Shown here one piece after another: positions 60,033 through 61,096 of a stretch of 61,096 nucleotides of DNA (position 1 is its first letter; each line of letters opens with the position of its first letter). This DNA is from Trichomonas tenax (Eukaryota; Parabasalia; Trichomonadida; Trichomonadidae): positions 1 through 61,096 of the forward strand of contig JALKBU010000206.1 of NCBI GenBank assembly GCA_023091735.1. Reading direction: 5' to 3'. The position numbers and the translations under genes are program-made. The notes under the pieces are model-generated. The model did no database searches and had not been told where the DNA came from. It saw only the letters and a program-made list of their open reading frames with translations.

Positions 60033-60928
60033 ATGAAGAATATTAAAGACAAAGTTGATAAAATATTAAAAAAGGATGGTGAAAAAATAAGAATAAATTA
60101 AATCAAGGTCTTATAATACCATTTAGTAACGATTATCCGTTTTGTGCTAATGGTGTATACTTCTTTTGTGGTAAAATGGTTTCTGGTAAAACATATGGTG
60201 TTATTAGACATATTATGATAACAGATCGTTTATCAAAAGAACCATATTATGATCAAATAATAGTTTCGGAAACATCTGGTCCACTGCATTCAACAGCAAA
60301 TACTTTTATGAAAAATATAAAAAGTAAAATTAAGAAAATAAATGATGATAAATTAATTAATGGATTATTAAAATAAAAACGTTAAACAAAAAGTAAGTAT
60401 TATGCTATATGTGAATTCTTAAATAGTAATATAAAAGAAATTAGTGAAGATATGGAACATATGATTGAAAAACATAAATTAAGAAAAGATCCTAAAACAT
60501 TTGATATACAAAGGTTAACTTAATATATTACATCAAAACTTAAGAAATATCCATTTACTAAATATCTTTCAAATACATTCTTAGTATTAGATGATTATGG
60601 TAGACATAAGTTATTAACTAAAGCAGATAGTCCTTTAGCAAATTTCATAACGAAAGTTAGACATTATAATTATACTGTATGTGTCTGCGCACAAACCTGG
60701 AGATTCATTTGTTTAAATATTAAACGTTTATGTACTGATATAGTTATATTCCAAGGATATAGTATGAAAGACTTACAAACAATGGTAGAACAATCCGGTG
60801 TAACTGATGATTGGCAATATATTTGGGATAAATACAAAACTCTAACAAATCCGGCAGTATTTTTCCTTCTGCGGTGTAGTCCCGCGAACTTCATAACTTT
60901 TTATCTGATCAATATTTTTTCGATTTGA
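60033..60928 (+). pseudogene. Maverick/Polinton packaging ATPase (A32/FtsK-HerA type), disabled
   Basis: ATG 60033 encodes ~22 residues, then a frame change near 60095. From there one phase runs to TGA 60928 with three in-frame TAA codons (60374, 60383 and 60521). Walker A is GKMVSGKT (~60170-60193) and Walker B is FLVLDDYG (~60578-60601), with the sensor-like VCVCAQTWRF downstream. These belong to the genome-packaging ATPase carried by Polintons and many dsDNA viruses, which pumps DNA into capsids. The ORF is otherwise continuous, so decay looks recent, but it cannot encode a full-length protein. Confidence 0.85.
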
Positions 60929-61096
60929 AAGTACTTTCATGTACATATTGATAGTTGTCTATCCAGTGATATAAGTGGCACAGTCTATATATCTATCAAA
61001 TCATTGATTGCATTTCAAATCGTCCAAAAATATACGATTTCCAGCATAAATGTATGCACTAATATGCAGCATATGATATTTTTATGTGTATTATTG
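60929..61096. other. window end
   Basis: AT-rich sequence without a recognisable gene; TTGATAG/CTATCAA words ~50 bp apart may be a weak stem. Confidence 0.4.

Larger units (their letters stand above)
58656..60928. mobile_element. Maverick/Polinton remnant, right piece
   Basis: Holds, in order, a coiled-coil frame, two minus-strand small genes with stops, a fragment that may be capsid-related, and a packaging-ATPase pseudogene with intact Walker motifs. The polymerase, integrase and protease genes of a full 15-20-kb element are not in the window. The ATPase makes the identification firm. The 3' border near 60928 is inferred from where protein-like sequence ends. Confidence 0.75.

Noticed and set aside
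53999..60928. Stop-codon reassignment (TGA or TAA read as an amino acid) in the Maverick genes
   Set aside because: Host genes use all three stops normally and the same Maverick pieces also contain frameshifts, so ordinary decay explains the stops.
1..61096. tRNA or rRNA genes
   Set aside because: I looked for T-loop and anticodon-arm patterns and conserved rRNA words in the spacers and saw none; a covariance-model scan would be decisive.

Overview
The window reads as nuclear DNA of a trichomonad (Parabasalia), most likely Trichomonas vaginalis or a close relative. The genes are long and intronless, their GC is higher than that of the very AT-rich spacers, and several have a TCAYTW-type initiator (Inr) 9-27 nt before the ATG. 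Fragments of Maverick/Polinton elements and DUF3447-type ankyrin genes are present, as is a very large multi-membrane-span cyclase-family gene. Species assignment is an inference.

Layout. 0-19 kb: CDC14-type phosphatase (2.1 kb), an unrecognised gene fossil (4.3 kb), a ~99-bp tandem repeat, a 1619-aa coiled-coil protein, a decayed ankyrin gene, and a 2153-aa ubiquitin hydrolase of the USP9X/USP34 type. 19.8-33.3 kb: an Ipi3/WDR18-like WD40 gene divergent from a C3Hc3H zinc-finger gene; remnants of a second ankyrin gene with a hairpin cluster inside; then four minus-strand genes: a Ste24-like membrane protein without its zinc motif, a DHHC-like membrane protein without most zinc ligands, a triple UBR-box protein, and a 1620-aa cyclase-family receptor lacking both metal aspartates. 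33.4-37.7 kb: gene-free, holding the most unusual structure here, a ~1.09-kb palindrome built of nine smaller palindromes (order A-B-C-A-B-A-C-B-A). 37.7-52 kb: mostly housekeeping nuclear and trafficking genes: TAF5, a SET1-type H3K4 methyltransferase, Nup93/Nic96, a small unknown protein, a two-repeat Myb factor and TRAPPC8/Trs85. 52-61 kb: two pieces of a broken Maverick/Polinton flank a small unknown gene, an intact ankyrin gene and a 5'-truncated helical-repeat gene.

There is no operon logic; genes are independently transcribed. TAF5, SET1, Myb and the zinc-finger gene serve transcription and chromatin, Nup93 and TRAPPC8 serve nuclear pores and vesicle traffic, and the USP and UBR proteins serve ubiquitin pathways. 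The best candidate for something undescribed is the nested palindrome at 33675-34762, together with the looser hairpin clusters at 23.1-23.9 kb and 46.6-47.4 kb. All family names come from motif recognition by eye, without database searches.
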